Below, piece after piece: positions 52,922-62,320 of a stretch of DNA of 64,000 nucleotides (the stretch's first letter is position 1; every line of letters begins with the position of its first letter). The stretch is taken from the NCBI RefSeq assembly GCF_040049215.1, contig NZ_JBDZDN010000001.1, forward strand, positions 62,001 to 126,000, given 5' to 3'. Under the pieces are notes generated by a model. That model was not told where the DNA came from. It made no database searches and was given only the letters and a program-made list of their open reading frames with translations. The position numbers were made by a program, and so were the translations under genes. The stretch is from Mesorhizobium_K sp040049215. GTDB taxonomy: Bacteria > Pseudomonadota > Alphaproteobacteria > Rhizobiales > Rhizobiaceae.

Positions 52922-55603
52922 TCAGCCGGCCTCTGCGGTTTCGGCCTGCGCCACCGCCGCCTGCGCGGCGGCCAGACGAGCGATCGGCACCCGATAGGGC
53001 GAGCACGAAACGTAATCGAGCCCGACTTCCTCGCAGAAACGTATCGAAGCGGGATCGCCGCCGTGCTCGCCGCATATGCCGAGCTTGATGTCGGGCCTCG
53101 TCCCCCTGCCCTTCTCGGCGGCCATCTTCACCAGTTCGCCGACGCCTTCGATGTCGAGCGTGACGAAAGGATCGCGCTCGACGATTCCCTTCTGGCGATA
53201 GGTTTCCAGGAATGTCGCGGCATCGTCGCGCGAGATGCCGAATGCCGTCTGGGTGAGGTCGTTGGTGCCGAAGGAGAAGAACTCGGCGGTCTCGGCGATG
53301 ACATGCGCGCGGACGGCGGCGCGCGGCAGCTCGATCATCGTACCGGTCAGGTAGTCGATGCCGACGCCGCTTTCCTCCATCACGCTCCTGGCCACCGCGT
53401 CGATGCGCGCCTTGACGAAGTCGAATTCCTTCTTCAACCCGACCAGCGGCACCATGATCTCCGGCACCACCGGCCGGCCCGTCTTCCGCCCGGCCTCGAC
53501 GGCCGCTTCGAAGATCGCGCGCGCCTGCATCTCCGCGATCTCGGGATAGGAGATGGCAAGACGGCAGCCCCGATGCCCGAGCATGGGATTGAACTCGTGC
53601 AGCGCCTCGGTCCGCTGGCGCAGCCTGTCGGCACTGACATTCATGACCGCCGCGACCTCGTCGATCTCCTTGTCGGATTTAGGCAGGAATTCGTGCAGCG
53701 GCGGGTCGAGAAGCCGGATGGTGACCGGCAGGCCGGCCATGATCTCGAACAGTTCGATGAAATCCGAGCGCTGCATCGGCAAGAGCTTGCCCAACGCCGC
53801 CCGCCGGTCCTGTTCCGTATCCGCCAGGATCATCTCGCGCATGGCGACGATGCGGTCGCCTTCGAAGAACATGTGCTCGGTGCGGCAAAGCCCGATGCCC
53901 TCCGCGCCGAAGGAGCGCGCCATGCGCGCATCGGCCGGCGTTTCGGCATTGGTGCGCACCTTCATGCGGCGGATGCTGTCCGCCCACTCCATCACCGCTG
54001 CGAAATCGCCCGACAATTCCGGCTGCAGCATCGGCACGGCGCCCTTCAAGACTTGGCCGTTGCCGCCGTCGATCGTGATAATGTCTCCCTTGCGGAAGGT
54101 TACGCCCATCGCCATCAGCGTGCCTGCCCGATAATCGACGCGCAGCGAGCCGGCCCCCGAGACGCAGGGCTTGCCCATGCCGCGGGCAACGACGGCCGCA
54201 TGGCTCGTCATGCCGCCGCGCGTGGTCAGGATGCCCTCGGCCGCATGCATGCCGTGGATGTCCTCCGGGCTTGTCTCGACACGGACAAGGATCACCTTCT
54301 TGCCGATCGCCTTCATCTCCTCGGCGTCATGCGAGGAGAACACGATCTCGCCGGTAGCCGCTCCCGGCGACGCCGGCAGCCCGATGGCGAAAACGTCACG
54401 CGCGGCCTTGGGATCGATGGTGGGGTGCAGCAACTGGTCGAGTGAAGCCGGATCGACGCGGGCGACGGCCTCCTTGCGCGCGATCAGCCCTTCTTCGGCC
54501 ATGTCGACGGCGATCCTCAGCGCGGCTTTGGCGGTGCGCTTGCCCGAACGCGTCTGCAGCATCCACAGCTTGCCGCGCTCGATGGTGAATTCGAGGTCCT
54601 GCATGTCGCGGTAGTGTTTCTCGAGCTTGTCCGAGATCGCGACGAAGGACGCAAAGGCGTCCGGCATGATCTTCTGCAGCGACGGCTTGTCGGAGCCAGC
54701 CTCGATACGCGCCGTCTCGGTGATGTTCTGCGGCGTGCGGATGCCGGCGACCACGTCCTCGCCCTGGGCATTCACCAGGAACTCGCCATACAGCGCCTTC
54801 TCGCCCGTCGACGGATTGCGCGTGAAGGCGACGCCGGTGGCCGACGTCTCGCCCATGTTGCCGAACACCATGGCTTGCACGTTAACGGCCGTGCCCCAGC
54901 TTTCCGGGATGTCGTGCAGCCGGCGGTAGGTGACGGCGCGCGGGTTCATCCAGCTCGAAAACACCGCGCCAATGGCGCCCCAAAGCTGTTCCTCGGGATC
55001 CTGCGGGAACGGCTTGCCGAGTTCCTCCTCGACCTTTGCCTTGTACAGCCCGATCACCGCGCGCCAGTCGTCGGCGGAAAGCGCGGTGTCGAGATCGTGC
55101 CCGCGTTGGGCCTTTTCGTCTTCGAGGATTTCCTCGAAAACCTCGTGATCCAGCCCCAGAACCACGTCGGAATACATCTGGATGAAACGCCGGTAGCTGT
55201 CATAGGCGAAGCGGGCATCACCGGAATCGGCAGCTAGGGCCTCGACCGTCTGGTCGTTGAGGCCGAGGTTGAGCACGGTGTCCATCATGCCCGGCATCGA
55301 CGCGCGCGCACCGGACCGGACGGAAACGAGAAGCAGTTTTTGCGGGTCGCCGAGCCGCCGGCCGGTCAAACCGGCAACATGGTCGAGCGCCGCCGTGACC
55401 TGCTCCTTGAGCCGCTCGGGATATGTGCGGCCGTTGGCGTAGTGCCAGTTGCAGAACTCGGTGGTGATGGTGAAGCCGGGCGGGACGGGCAGCCCAAGGC
55501 GGCACATCTCCGCCAGGTTTGCGCCCTTGCCGCCGAGCATGTTGCGGTCGCCGGCATGGCCCTCGGCCGCTCCGTCGCCGAAAGTGTAGACCCACTTTGT
55601 CAT
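52922..55603 (-). CDS. ppdK: Pyruvate, phosphate dikinase
   Basis: An 893-residue PPDK interconverting pyruvate + ATP + Pi and PEP + AMP + PPi. The N-terminal ATP-grasp domain begins MTKWVYTFGDG and has LGGKGANLAEM; the central phosphohistidine domain has TTRGGMTSHAAVVARGMGKP with the catalytic His and the regulatory Thr just before it; the C-terminal PEP/pyruvate barrel has FGTNDLTQ and the final LGICGEHGGDP. Length matches the family (about 880). A frame upstream of the ATG at 55603 is rejected. It feeds gluconeogenesis or glycolysis at the PEP node. Confidence 0.97.
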   Translation of the reverse strand: MTKWVYTFGDGAAEGHAGDRNMLGGKGANLAEMCRLGLPVPPGFTITTEFCNWHYANGRTYPERLKEQVTAALDHVAGLTGRRLGDPQKLLLVSVRSGARASMPGMMDTVLNLGLNDQTVEALAADSGDARFAYDSYRRFIQMYSDVVLGLDHEVFEEILEDEKAQRGHDLDTALSADDWRAVIGLYKAKVEEELGKPFPQDPEEQLWGAIGAVFSSWMNPRAVTYRRLHDIPESWGTAVNVQAMVFGNMGETSATGVAFTRNPSTGEKALYGEFLVNAQGEDVVAGIRTPQNITETARIEAGSDKPSLQKIMPDAFASFVAISDKLEKHYRDMQDLEFTIERGKLWMLQTRSGKRTAKAALRIAVDMAEEGLIARKEAVARVDPASLDQLLHPTIDPKAARDVFAIGLPASPGAATGEIVFSSHDAEEMKAIGKKVILVRVETSPEDIHGMHAAEGILTTRGGMTSHAAVVARGMGKPCVSGAGSLRVDYRAGTLMAMGVTFRKGDIITIDGGNGQVLKGAVPMLQPELSGDFAAVMEWADSIRRMKVRTNAETPADARMARSFGAEGIGLCRTEHMFFEGDRIVAMREMILADTEQDRRAALGKLLPMQRSDFIELFEIMAGLPVTIRLLDPPLHEFLPKSDKEIDEVAAVMNVSADRLRQRTEALHEFNPMLGHRGCRLAISYPEIAEMQARAIFEAAVEAGRKTGRPVVPEIMVPLVGLKKEFDFVKARIDAVARSVMEESGVGIDYLTGTMIELPRAAVRAHVIAETAEFFSFGTNDLTQTAFGISRDDAATFLETYRQKGIVERDPFVTLDIEGVGELVKMAAEKGRGTRPDIKLGICGEHGGDPASIRFCEEVGLDYVSCSPYRVPIARLAAAQAAVAQAETAEAG

Positions 55604-55883
55604 GCTCGTCCCTCGTGTCGTGATTTCGGCGTTCGCTTGACCTCGATGTGGCGCTCCCGGCGACGTCGAAATCGAAACGACACTGAAACTCAAAGAGCCA
55701 GCGCCAAAGCCGGCAAACCCGTTCCTCGGGCGAGCGATAGAATGCTGCACTGCGAAAAGCAATTATGCTCAAGAATACAATCGATTAGGCCGGCGGCAAA
55801 CAGCATCAAAAATTTCCAACGGTCAGAAGGCTTGCGTGATCTTGCCATATCTTCTAGAACATACAGTGAACGAAGGCGATGCG

Positions 55884-56228
55884 ATGAAGCAGACAGGCAA
55901 ACTCGACTATCTCGAAATGCCGGCGACCGGCGGGACGCTCGACAGCGTCAAGGCTTTCTACAGCGCCGCCTTCGGCTGGACCTTCACCGACTACGGGCCG
56001 ACCTATTCGGCCTTCGACGAAGGGCTTGAAGGCGGCTTCCAGTCGGATGCGTCGGAAAGCGCGCCCAAGCCCCTGCCCGTCCTCTATTCGGAGGATATCG
56101 AAGCGACGCTGGCGGAGGTGGAGTCGGCCGGCGGCAGGATCGTCAAGCCGATCTTCTCCTTTCCAGGCGGCAGGCGATTCCATTTCCTCGATCCCGCTGG
56201 CAACGAGCTGGCGGTCTGGGGCACGTGA
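55884..56228 (+). CDS. VOC-family (glyoxalase-like) protein
   Basis: A 114-residue vicinal-oxygen-chelate protein with the first-strand motif LDYLEMPATGG, FYSAAFGWTFTDYGP and the C-terminal FSFPGGRRFHFLDPAGNELAVW. Family members bind a metal and act on small molecules or antibiotics; the substrate here is unknown. GAAGG lies about 9 bases before the ATG at 55884. It lies just upstream of tRNA-Gln. Confidence 0.87.
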   Translation: MKQTGKLDYLEMPATGGTLDSVKAFYSAAFGWTFTDYGPTYSAFDEGLEGGFQSDASESAPKPLPVLYSEDIEATLAEVESAGGRIVKPIFSFPGGRRFHFLDPAGNELAVWGT

Positions 56229-56339
56229 CACCACAGGACTGTTCGGACGCGCGGGCTGTTCGAAACTGGGCAATGCCCCGTCCAGCGCGATTGTGCTTTT
56301 CGGGGACGCTGTTATAAGGCCGCCCAGCTTGCACTGCAT

Positions 56340-56414
56340 TGGGGCGTAGCCAAGTGGTAAGGCAGCGGTTTTTGGTACCGCCATTCCCTGGTTCGAATCC
56401 AGGCGCCCCAGCCA
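56340..56414 (+). tRNA. tRNA-Gln (anticodon TTG)
   Basis: 75 bases with an encoded CCA. The acceptor stem TGGGGCG pairs with CGCCCCA (56404-56410); the anticodon stem GCGGT/ACCGC (56365-56369, 56377-56381) encloses TTTTGGT, with anticodon TTG at 56372-56374. The T loop is GTTCGAATC. An integrase remnant follows 105 bases downstream, so the 3' end probably served as an attachment site. Confidence 0.97.
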
Positions 56415-56438
56415 CCAAAACAATAACACGCTGTTTTT

Positions 56439-56455
56439 CAACGATTTTTTCGTTG
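56439..56455 (+). terminator. Small hairpin after tRNA-Gln
   Basis: CAACGA and TCGTTG pair around a T5 loop, 25 bases after the tRNA end. The stem is short and no T tract follows, so a terminator role is only possible. Confidence 0.3.
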
Positions 56456-56478
56456 TCATTCAGCGTATTCTGGGCCGT

Positions 56479-56498
56479 TGCTACAATGGCTGCTACAA
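56479..56498 (+). repeat. Direct repeat TGCTACAA x2 upstream of the integrase remnant
   Basis: TGCTACAA at 56479-56486 and 56491-56498, 12 bases apart, between the tRNA end and the integrase start. Such short repeats are typical of integrase or excisionase arm sites, but this reading is tentative. Confidence 0.4.
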
Positions 56499-56519
56499 AC
56501 GTCCGTTGGGAGACCGCTG

Positions 56520-56687
56520 ATGTCCGCGCGTCTCCACAACGTCATACGCCGCGGCGGGACCTTCCATTTTCGTCGAATCGTTCCCGTGGCGTTGCGTCCT
56601 AAGATTGGCCAATCAACGAACGCGAGGCGCTCGCCACATCGGATCACGGCCATTACACGGCCTGCCGCGTATCCGCCTGCCCGGTAG
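56520..56687 (+). pseudogene. Truncated tyrosine-integrase start (DUF6538-like N-terminus)
   Basis: From the ATG at 56520 the first 31 residues (MSARLHNVIRRGGTFHFRRI and on to ALRPKIGQ) match the N-terminal arm-binding region of phage-type tyrosine recombinases in alphaproteobacteria (xxRRGxxYxFRRxVPxxLRPxIG). After about 56612 the similarity ends and the frame stops at 56687. An intact integrase has about 350-450 residues. The tyrosine and Arg-His-Arg catalytic domain are absent. The next gene starts from the other strand 2 bases away, so a deletion has joined the remnant to the kce gene end. Confidence 0.65.
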
Positions 56688-56688
56688 A

Positions 56689-57645
56689 TCAGAACCCGAC
56701 CATGTCGCCGCCTTTCAGCCCCAGCATTTGCCGCGCCTCGGCGGGGGTTGCGATCTCGTGCCCGAGTTCAGTGAGGATGGTTCTGATCTTGCGCACCTGT
56801 TCGGCATTGGACGAGGCCAGCCTGCCGCGGCCAATATGGAGCGAGTCCTCCAGACCCACGCGCACCGACCCGCCGAGCATGGCGGCCTGCGTGGCGAAAG
56901 GCATCTGAAAACGACCGGCCGCCAGCACCGACCAGCGGTAGTCGGAGCCGAACAGCTTGTCTGCCTTCTGCTTCATGAAGGTCAGGTTCTCCATATCCGG
57001 CCCAATTCCACCGAGGATGCCGAAGATCATCTGGACGAAGAAGGGCGGCTTGACGAGGCCCCGGTCCACGAAATGGGCGAGGTTGTAGAGGTGACCGACA
57101 TCGTAGCATTCGTGCTCAAAACGTGTGCCGTGCACCTCGCCGAGGAGCATCAGGATGCGCTCGATGTCGCGGAACGTGTTGCGGAAGATGAAGTCGTCGG
57201 TGCCACGTAAATAGGGCTCCTCCCATTCGTGCTTCCACGAAGAGTAACGGTCGGCGAGCGGATAGATGCCGAAGTTCATCGAGCCCATATTGAGCGAGCA
57301 CATCTCGGGCTTCGCGATGAGAGGCGCGGCGAGCCGTTGTTCGACTGTCATGTTTAGACCGCCACCGGTGGTCACGTTGATGACGGCGTCGGTCGCCTGC
57401 TTGATGCGTGGCAGGAACTGCATGAATACGGCCGGGTCGGGCGTCGGCCGCCCGTCCTTCGGGTCGCGTGCGTGAAGGTGCAGGATCGAAGCGCCAGCCT
57501 CGGCGGCCTCTATCGACTGGCGGGCGATCTCGTCGGGCGTGATCGGCAGCGCATCGGACATGGTCGGCGTATGGATGCCGCCGGTGACGGCGCAGGTGAT
57601 GATGACTTTCTTGGACAGGTCGGCCATTTCTCTCTCGATTTTCAT
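56689..57645 (-). CDS. Beta-keto acid cleavage enzyme (DUF849, BKACE)
   Basis: A 318-residue TIM-barrel enzyme of the Kce family, which condenses a beta-keto acid with acetyl-CoA and cleaves it into acetoacetate plus an acyl-CoA. VIITCAVTGGIHTPTMS opens the barrel; HLHARDP (about 55-61) supplies two zinc-binding His; NMGSMNFG and VQMIFGILGGIGP are the acceptor-site loops. The ATG at 57645 overlaps the livM stop by 4 bases; an inner ATG at 57627 also fits. It is co-transcribed with an amino-acid/carboxylate-type ABC importer. The substrate (3-keto-5-aminohexanoate, dehydrocarnitine or another) cannot be read from the sequence. Confidence 0.88.
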   Translation of the reverse strand: MKIEREMADLSKKVIITCAVTGGIHTPTMSDALPITPDEIARQSIEAAEAGASILHLHARDPKDGRPTPDPAVFMQFLPRIKQATDAVINVTTGGGLNMTVEQRLAAPLIAKPEMCSLNMGSMNFGIYPLADRYSSWKHEWEEPYLRGTDDFIFRNTFRDIERILMLLGEVHGTRFEHECYDVGHLYNLAHFVDRGLVKPPFFVQMIFGILGGIGPDMENLTFMKQKADKLFGSDYRWSVLAAGRFQMPFATQAAMLGGSVRVGLEDSLHIGRGRLASSNAEQVRKIRTILTELGHEIATPAEARQMLGLKGGDMVGF

Positions 57646-58652
57646 TCGGGGAAGACGACACGCCGGCGCACGGGCACCAGGGTGATGCCGGTACGCTCAG
57701 CGAAATAGCCCCACAGGCCCTTCGGCGCCCGCAGCATGACGAGGATGGCCACGGCGCCCAACACGATCAGATAGGTCGTGCCGAGATCGGCGAGCGTCTC
57801 GCGCAGCAGGAAAAACAGGACGGTGCCTATGATCGGACCTTCGATGGTGCCGATGCCGCCGATGACCGCGATGAAAATGACGTAGGCGGTCCAGTCGTTG
57901 ACGCTGAACGCGGCGTCCGGCGAAATGCGCAGCTTCTGCAGGAAGATGAACGCGCCGGTCATCGACGTGAAGCCGGCGACGGCGACGTAGACGACGAGCT
58001 TGGTGCGCCAGATGTCGATGCCGAGGCTTTCGGATGCAACCTCGCTGTCGCGCAGCGCGGTCAGTGCCAGACCCATGCGCGACCGGAGCAGCAGGACGAC
58101 GAAGGCGATCGAGGCGACGGCAATGGTCAGCGCAGTCCAATAGATCGCCGCCTCGCGCAATGCGCGGTCGGAGGCGATGCCGACGACGATCGCCGCGGGC
58201 AGGCTGGTGCCCGAGCCTCCGCCGAGCGAAGAAACCTGCGCGAAGGACAAACGGAAGACCTCCGCCAGAACCCAGGTGCCAATGGCGAAGTAGGCGCCCT
58301 GCAGCCGAAACAGCAGCGGCGCGATGGGCAGGGCAATAATGGCGCCTGCAACGCCGGCAATCGCGATGGCCGCGAGGGGATGGACCCCGAGGAACATGGC
58401 GAGTGCGAACAACATGTAGCCGCCGAAGCCGACATAGGCCTGCTGGCCGACGGAGACGAGGCCGGCATAGCCGGCCATCAGGTTCCACAGTGTCGCCAGC
58501 GCGACGAAGGAATAGACCTCGCCCAGCAGCCTCACGTTGGCGCGGCCGGCCCACCACGGCGCGGCAATGAGCCCGGCCAGCAGCAGGAGCGCGACGATCG
58601 CGGTGACGCGGCTCAGTCGGGTCGAGCGCTGGATCGCGAAGGATACGGCCAT
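57642..58652 (-). CDS. livM: Liv-type ABC transporter permease (LivM)
   Basis: A 336-residue membrane protein with about nine hydrophobic segments; MAGYAGLVSVGQQAYVGFGGY and VIGGIGTIEGPIIGTVLFF are typical of LivM. It forms the channel with LivH. The ATG at 58652 shares one base with the livH stop; frames extending upstream lie inside livH. Overlaps the BKACE gene by 4 bases. Confidence 0.92.
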   Translation of the reverse strand: MAVSFAIQRSTRLSRVTAIVALLLLAGLIAAPWWAGRANVRLLGEVYSFVALATLWNLMAGYAGLVSVGQQAYVGFGGYMLFALAMFLGVHPLAAIAIAGVAGAIIALPIAPLLFRLQGAYFAIGTWVLAEVFRLSFAQVSSLGGGSGTSLPAAIVVGIASDRALREAAIYWTALTIAVASIAFVVLLLRSRMGLALTALRDSEVASESLGIDIWRTKLVVYVAVAGFTSMTGAFIFLQKLRISPDAAFSVNDWTAYVIFIAVIGGIGTIEGPIIGTVLFFLLRETLADLGTTYLIVLGAVAILVMLRAPKGLWGYFAERTGITLVPVRRRVVFPE

Positions 58653-59515
58653 CAGTCCATCCTCGGAAACAGGCCGCGCGGCCGCACGGCCAAGACCAGG
58701 AAGAAGACGAGATGGCCGGCGAGGATCTGCCAGCCGGGAGAAATCTGAGCCCCGATGGCCTGCGCCACGCCGAGCACGATCCCGCCGGCCAGCGTGCCCC
58801 ACAGATTGCCCAGCCCGCCGATGATGACCGCTTCGAAGCCGAAGATCAGACGTGCAGGTCCGGCAGACGGGTCGAAATTGGTTCGTATGGCAAGGAAAAT
58901 GCCGGCGATGGCGACGATTGCCGCCGAGAGCGCCATCGCCATGCCGAAAACGTGGTTGCGGTCGAGCTTCATCAACTGCGCGATCTCGGGGTCGTCCGAC
59001 GTGGCCCGGAAAGCGCGCCCCAGGGAGGTGCGATAGAAGATGAGTTCCAGCCCGAAGATGATCAGCACCGAGGCTGCGAACATGACGAGCGGCAGCACGC
59101 CCAGCGCCAAGCCGGGTGCGACCTGGATGTTGGCCGTCTCGATGCTGCCCGCCGCCAGCCGGTGGCTGTCGGCGGTGAAGGCAACGAGCAGTCCGTTCTG
59201 CAGGATGACCGAAATGCCGAAGGTGACCAGCAGCGGCGACAGCAGGTCCTTGCCGATCGTGGGATTGAGGAGCAGCCGCTGCATGGCATAGCCGAGCGCG
59301 GCCATCAACGGCACGACGATGAATGCCGAGGCGAGCGGATGCAGGCCCGTTGCCTGAACGACGACGAGCGCGACGTAGGCTGCGGCGACGATCATGTCGC
59401 CATGCGCGATGTTGACCAGCCGCATGACGCCGAAGATCAGCGACAGTCCGGCGGCGAACAGCGCGTACAGCCCACCGATCAGAATGCCCTGCACGATGGC
59501 GTTGACCCACTCCAT
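58652..59515 (-). CDS. livH: Liv-type ABC transporter permease (LivH)
   Basis: A 287-residue permease: VQGILIGGLYALFAAGLSLIFGVMRLVNIAHGD at the N-terminus is the LivH signature, and EAVIIGGLGNLWGTLAGG lies near the C-terminus. The ATG at 59515 shares a base with the livF stop. Partner of LivM. Confidence 0.93.
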   Translation of the reverse strand: MEWVNAIVQGILIGGLYALFAAGLSLIFGVMRLVNIAHGDMIVAAAYVALVVVQATGLHPLASAFIVVPLMAALGYAMQRLLLNPTIGKDLLSPLLVTFGISVILQNGLLVAFTADSHRLAAGSIETANIQVAPGLALGVLPLVMFAASVLIIFGLELIFYRTSLGRAFRATSDDPEIAQLMKLDRNHVFGMAMALSAAIVAIAGIFLAIRTNFDPSAGPARLIFGFEAVIIGGLGNLWGTLAGGIVLGVAQAIGAQISPGWQILAGHLVFFLVLAVRPRGLFPRMD

Positions 59516-60240
59516 CAGTGCGCACCCGGTTTCACATCGGTGCCGAAATAGGCCGCGGTGATCGCCGCGCGATCGTGCTCGCCCGGTTTGCCGGCGAGAG
59601 AGACGCGGCCTTCCTGGATGCAGGCGAAGCGTTGGGCGACCGATAGCGCACGCGTCACGTCCTGCTCGACGAGAACGACCGACACACCGGTCGCCAAGAT
59701 AGGGGGTAGCGCAGCGTAGATGTCGCGAATGACGACAGGTGCGAGCCCGAGCGAGATCTCGTCGAACAGGATCAGTCTTGGATTGGCCATCAGGGCCCGG
59801 CCGATCGCCACCATCTGCTGCTGACCGCCGGAAAGGGCCATGCCCGGATTCCTTCGCTTCTCGCGCAGGATCGGAAACAGGCTGTAGACCCGTTCCAGCG
59901 ACCACGGACCGGCGAGTGCACGCTCGCCGCCGATTACGAGGTTTTCCTCGACGCTGAGCGATCGGAACAGGCGGCGGCCTTCGGGCACGAGACCTATGCC
60001 CAGCGCTGCGATCCGGTCCGGCCGCATACCGCCGATCGCACGGCCGTCGAAGCACACCATTTCCGGCCTGCATGGAACCAGCCCGGTGACCGTGCGCAGC
60101 AAGGTCGACTTGCCGGCGCCGTTTGCTCCGATCAGGGCCAGCGTCTCACCCGCCGGAACATCGAGGTCGATGCCAAACAACGCCTGGAAGTCGCCATAGC
60201 CGGCCTTGAGGCCGCGGATGGACAGCAGAGGTTCAGACAT
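59515..60240 (-). CDS. livF: Liv-type ABC transporter ATP-binding protein (LivF)
   Basis: A 241-residue ATPase with Walker A GANGAGKST, GLVPEGRRLFRSLSVEENL (the LivF-specific LVPEGR), signature LSGGQQQMVAIGRAL and Walker B LILFDEISLGLAP. It overlaps livG by 8 bases. Confidence 0.95.
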   Translation of the reverse strand: MSEPLLSIRGLKAGYGDFQALFGIDLDVPAGETLALIGANGAGKSTLLRTVTGLVPCRPEMVCFDGRAIGGMRPDRIAALGIGLVPEGRRLFRSLSVEENLVIGGERALAGPWSLERVYSLFPILREKRRNPGMALSGGQQQMVAIGRALMANPRLILFDEISLGLAPVVIRDIYAALPPILATGVSVVLVEQDVTRALSVAQRFACIQEGRVSLAGKPGEHDRAAITAAYFGTDVKPGAH

Positions 60241-60967
60241 GGGCCGCGTCGCCGTCGATGCCCATGTAGATCTCGGCGACCTGAGGGCTGGCCATCACTG
60301 AACGTGGCTCGCCCTCGGCGATCTTCCGGCCGAAATCGACAACGGCGATGCGGTCCACCACCGCAAGCAGCGCATGCACCACATGTTCGATCCAGATGAT
60401 GGAGACGCCGGACGCGCGGACGCCATTGATGGTGGCGACCAGATCGACGCATTCGGGTTCCGTCAGTCCGCCGGCAATCTCGTCGAGCAGCAACAGGCTC
60501 GGATCGCTCGCCAGAGCCCGCGCCATTTCCAGCCGCTTGCGCTCGAGCAGGGTCAGGTCGCCGGCCAGCGTGTTGGCCTTGCGCTTCAGGCCGGCTAACT
60601 CCAGCACCTCCACGGCGCGGGCCTCGCTTGCTCGTTCGGAAGCGCCGCGCCCGAATGCCGCTCCAACGAGCACGTTCTCGTAGGTTGTCATGCCCGTGAA
60701 CGGGTGCGGAATCTGGAACGATCGCGCGATGCCGCGATGGCAGCGCGCCCGCGCCGACATGCCTGTGACGTCCGTGCCATCGAAGCGGATGCTGCCTGCG
60801 TCGGTCTTCACCGTGCCGGCAATCAAGTTGAACAGCGTCGTCTTGCCGGCGCCGTTCGGGCCGATGATCCCCAGAGCGTCGCCACGCGCGAGCGACAGCG
60901 ATACCGTGTCGATCACCTGCAACGCGCCGTAGCGCTTGCTTAAACCTTCAGTAGCGAGAATCGACAA
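60233..60967 (-). CDS. livG: Liv-type ABC transporter ATP-binding protein (LivG)
   Basis: A 244-residue ATPase with Walker A GPNGAGKTT, GIARSFQIPHPF (LivG type), the signature region LTLLERKRLEMARAL (degenerate, as is usual in LivG) and Walker B LLLLDEIAGGLT. It lies 59 bases after the binding-protein gene. Confidence 0.94.
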   Translation of the reverse strand: MSILATEGLSKRYGALQVIDTVSLSLARGDALGIIGPNGAGKTTLFNLIAGTVKTDAGSIRFDGTDVTGMSARARCHRGIARSFQIPHPFTGMTTYENVLVGAAFGRGASERASEARAVEVLELAGLKRKANTLAGDLTLLERKRLEMARALASDPSLLLLDEIAGGLTEPECVDLVATINGVRASGVSIIWIEHVVHALLAVVDRIAVVDFGRKIAEGEPRSVMASPQVAEIYMGIDGDAAHV

Positions 60968-61026
60968 TGACGAATGTCCTTTTGGCTGATGGTGGGGCGC
61001 AGGCCGTGCCCGCGCCTCGTCCCTTG

Positions 61027-62316
61027 TCAGGATAACAGTTGCAGCTCACCGCCGACCGGAATCTGCGGCGCATTGGCGTTGGTCGTGACCACGAGGTCAA
61101 CCTTGTCGCCCTGCTTCTGCCACTGGCCGGCAACGAGCGGGGTCTTGGTGACGTTCTTCACCGGACCCTTCGACCAGTCGACCGACCCGACGATCGTGTC
61201 GACCGACGTGGCGCGAATGGCTTCGACTAGAGCTTCTGAATCCTCGAGATCTGCCGCGCGCTTCACGACATCGGCGACGACTTCGAACAGCGCATGCTTG
61301 AAACCGATCGGCTGTGTCCACGGCCGCCCGGTCGCCGAGGAATAGCCTTCCGCAAGCTGGCGCGCGCTCTCGCCCGTCAGGCTCGACTTGAAGGGATGGT
61401 TCGGCGTCCACCATATCTCCGAGGTCAGGCCGACGCCCCGGTCGCCGAGCGAGGCGATGACCGACGGGAACAGCAGCGCCTTGCCGATGGTGACGATCTT
61501 CGGTTTGAACCCTTGCTGACCGGCCTGGCTCCAGAAATTGGCAAAATCCGGCGGGATCATGTTGCCGGTCACGATCTCCGCGCCTGCTGCCTTGAAGGCG
61601 GAAATCTGGGCGGTGAAGTTGTCGCTGAGCGGCTGGTAGCGACCGGGATCGGTGAGCACAAAGCCGGCCTGCGCCAGCGGCTTGGGGAAGCCACGCTCGG
61701 CGTCGCCCCAGGCATTGCCGTCGGCGTCGTTGGGAAACAGACCGCCGACGCTCTTCGCCACGCCATCGTGGTTCCACAGCGCCAGGAAGGAGGCGATGAC
61801 GTCCTCCAACCCCCAGAAGAAGTGGTAGGTCGATTCAAAACCCTTGTCCGGCACGCCGTTGCGCCCGAAGAAGTAGGGCTGCCATGGGCAATCCGTGGTG
61901 ATGCAGGGCGTGCCGTTCACCTCGGCCTGATCCGAGACCGGGTTAACCGTGTCCGGCGTCGATGCGGCGACGATGATGTCGACCTCGTCGTTGAGGATGA
62001 GTTCGGATGCCACTTCCGCGGCGCGGTTCGGATTGGACTGACTGTCTTTGGAAACAATCTCGATCGTCCACGCCTTGCCGTTGTTCTCGATGCCACCGCC
62101 GAACGCCTTCGCGATACCGGAGAGGATATGCTCGTCGGCCTCGGCAAAGCCAGCGAGCGGACCGGTGCGCGGGCTGACATGTCCGATCTTGAGGGTCGGC
62201 GCCTGCGCATAGGCACGTGTGCCCCGCAGGATAGCCGGCGTCGCCAGCGCTGCGCCGGTCAGCAGCACGAAGCTGCGCCGGCTGATGGTGCTGTCTGCTC
62301 TGCTACGATCCGTCAT
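61027..62316 (-). CDS. Liv-type ABC transporter substrate-binding protein
   Basis: A 429-residue periplasmic Peripla_BP_6 protein. The N-terminus has a twin-arginine pattern (TISRRSFVLLTGAALATPAIL, cleavage near AYAQA), so export through Tat is likely. IGHVSPRTGPLAGF begins the mature domain; TPDTVNPVSDQAEVNGTPCIT and FPNDADGNAW follow. It is larger than classical LivJ/LivK (about 370), as in binding proteins for aromatic or carboxylic acids. GGGAGGA lies 4 bases before the ATG at 62316. The ligand is unknown. Confidence 0.88.
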   Translation of the reverse strand: MTDRSRADSTISRRSFVLLTGAALATPAILRGTRAYAQAPTLKIGHVSPRTGPLAGFAEADEHILSGIAKAFGGGIENNGKAWTIEIVSKDSQSNPNRAAEVASELILNDEVDIIVAASTPDTVNPVSDQAEVNGTPCITTDCPWQPYFFGRNGVPDKGFESTYHFFWGLEDVIASFLALWNHDGVAKSVGGLFPNDADGNAWGDAERGFPKPLAQAGFVLTDPGRYQPLSDNFTAQISAFKAAGAEIVTGNMIPPDFANFWSQAGQQGFKPKIVTIGKALLFPSVIASLGDRGVGLTSEIWWTPNHPFKSSLTGESARQLAEGYSSATGRPWTQPIGFKHALFEVVADVVKRAADLEDSEALVEAIRATSVDTIVGSVDWSKGPVKNVTKTPLVAGQWQKQGDKVDLVVTTNANAPQIPVGGELQLLS

Positions 62317-62320
62317 GGTC

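Noticed and set aside
52904..54445. 513-codon plus-strand frame opposite ppdK
   Set aside because: The PEP-binding and phosphohistidine motifs are on the minus strand.
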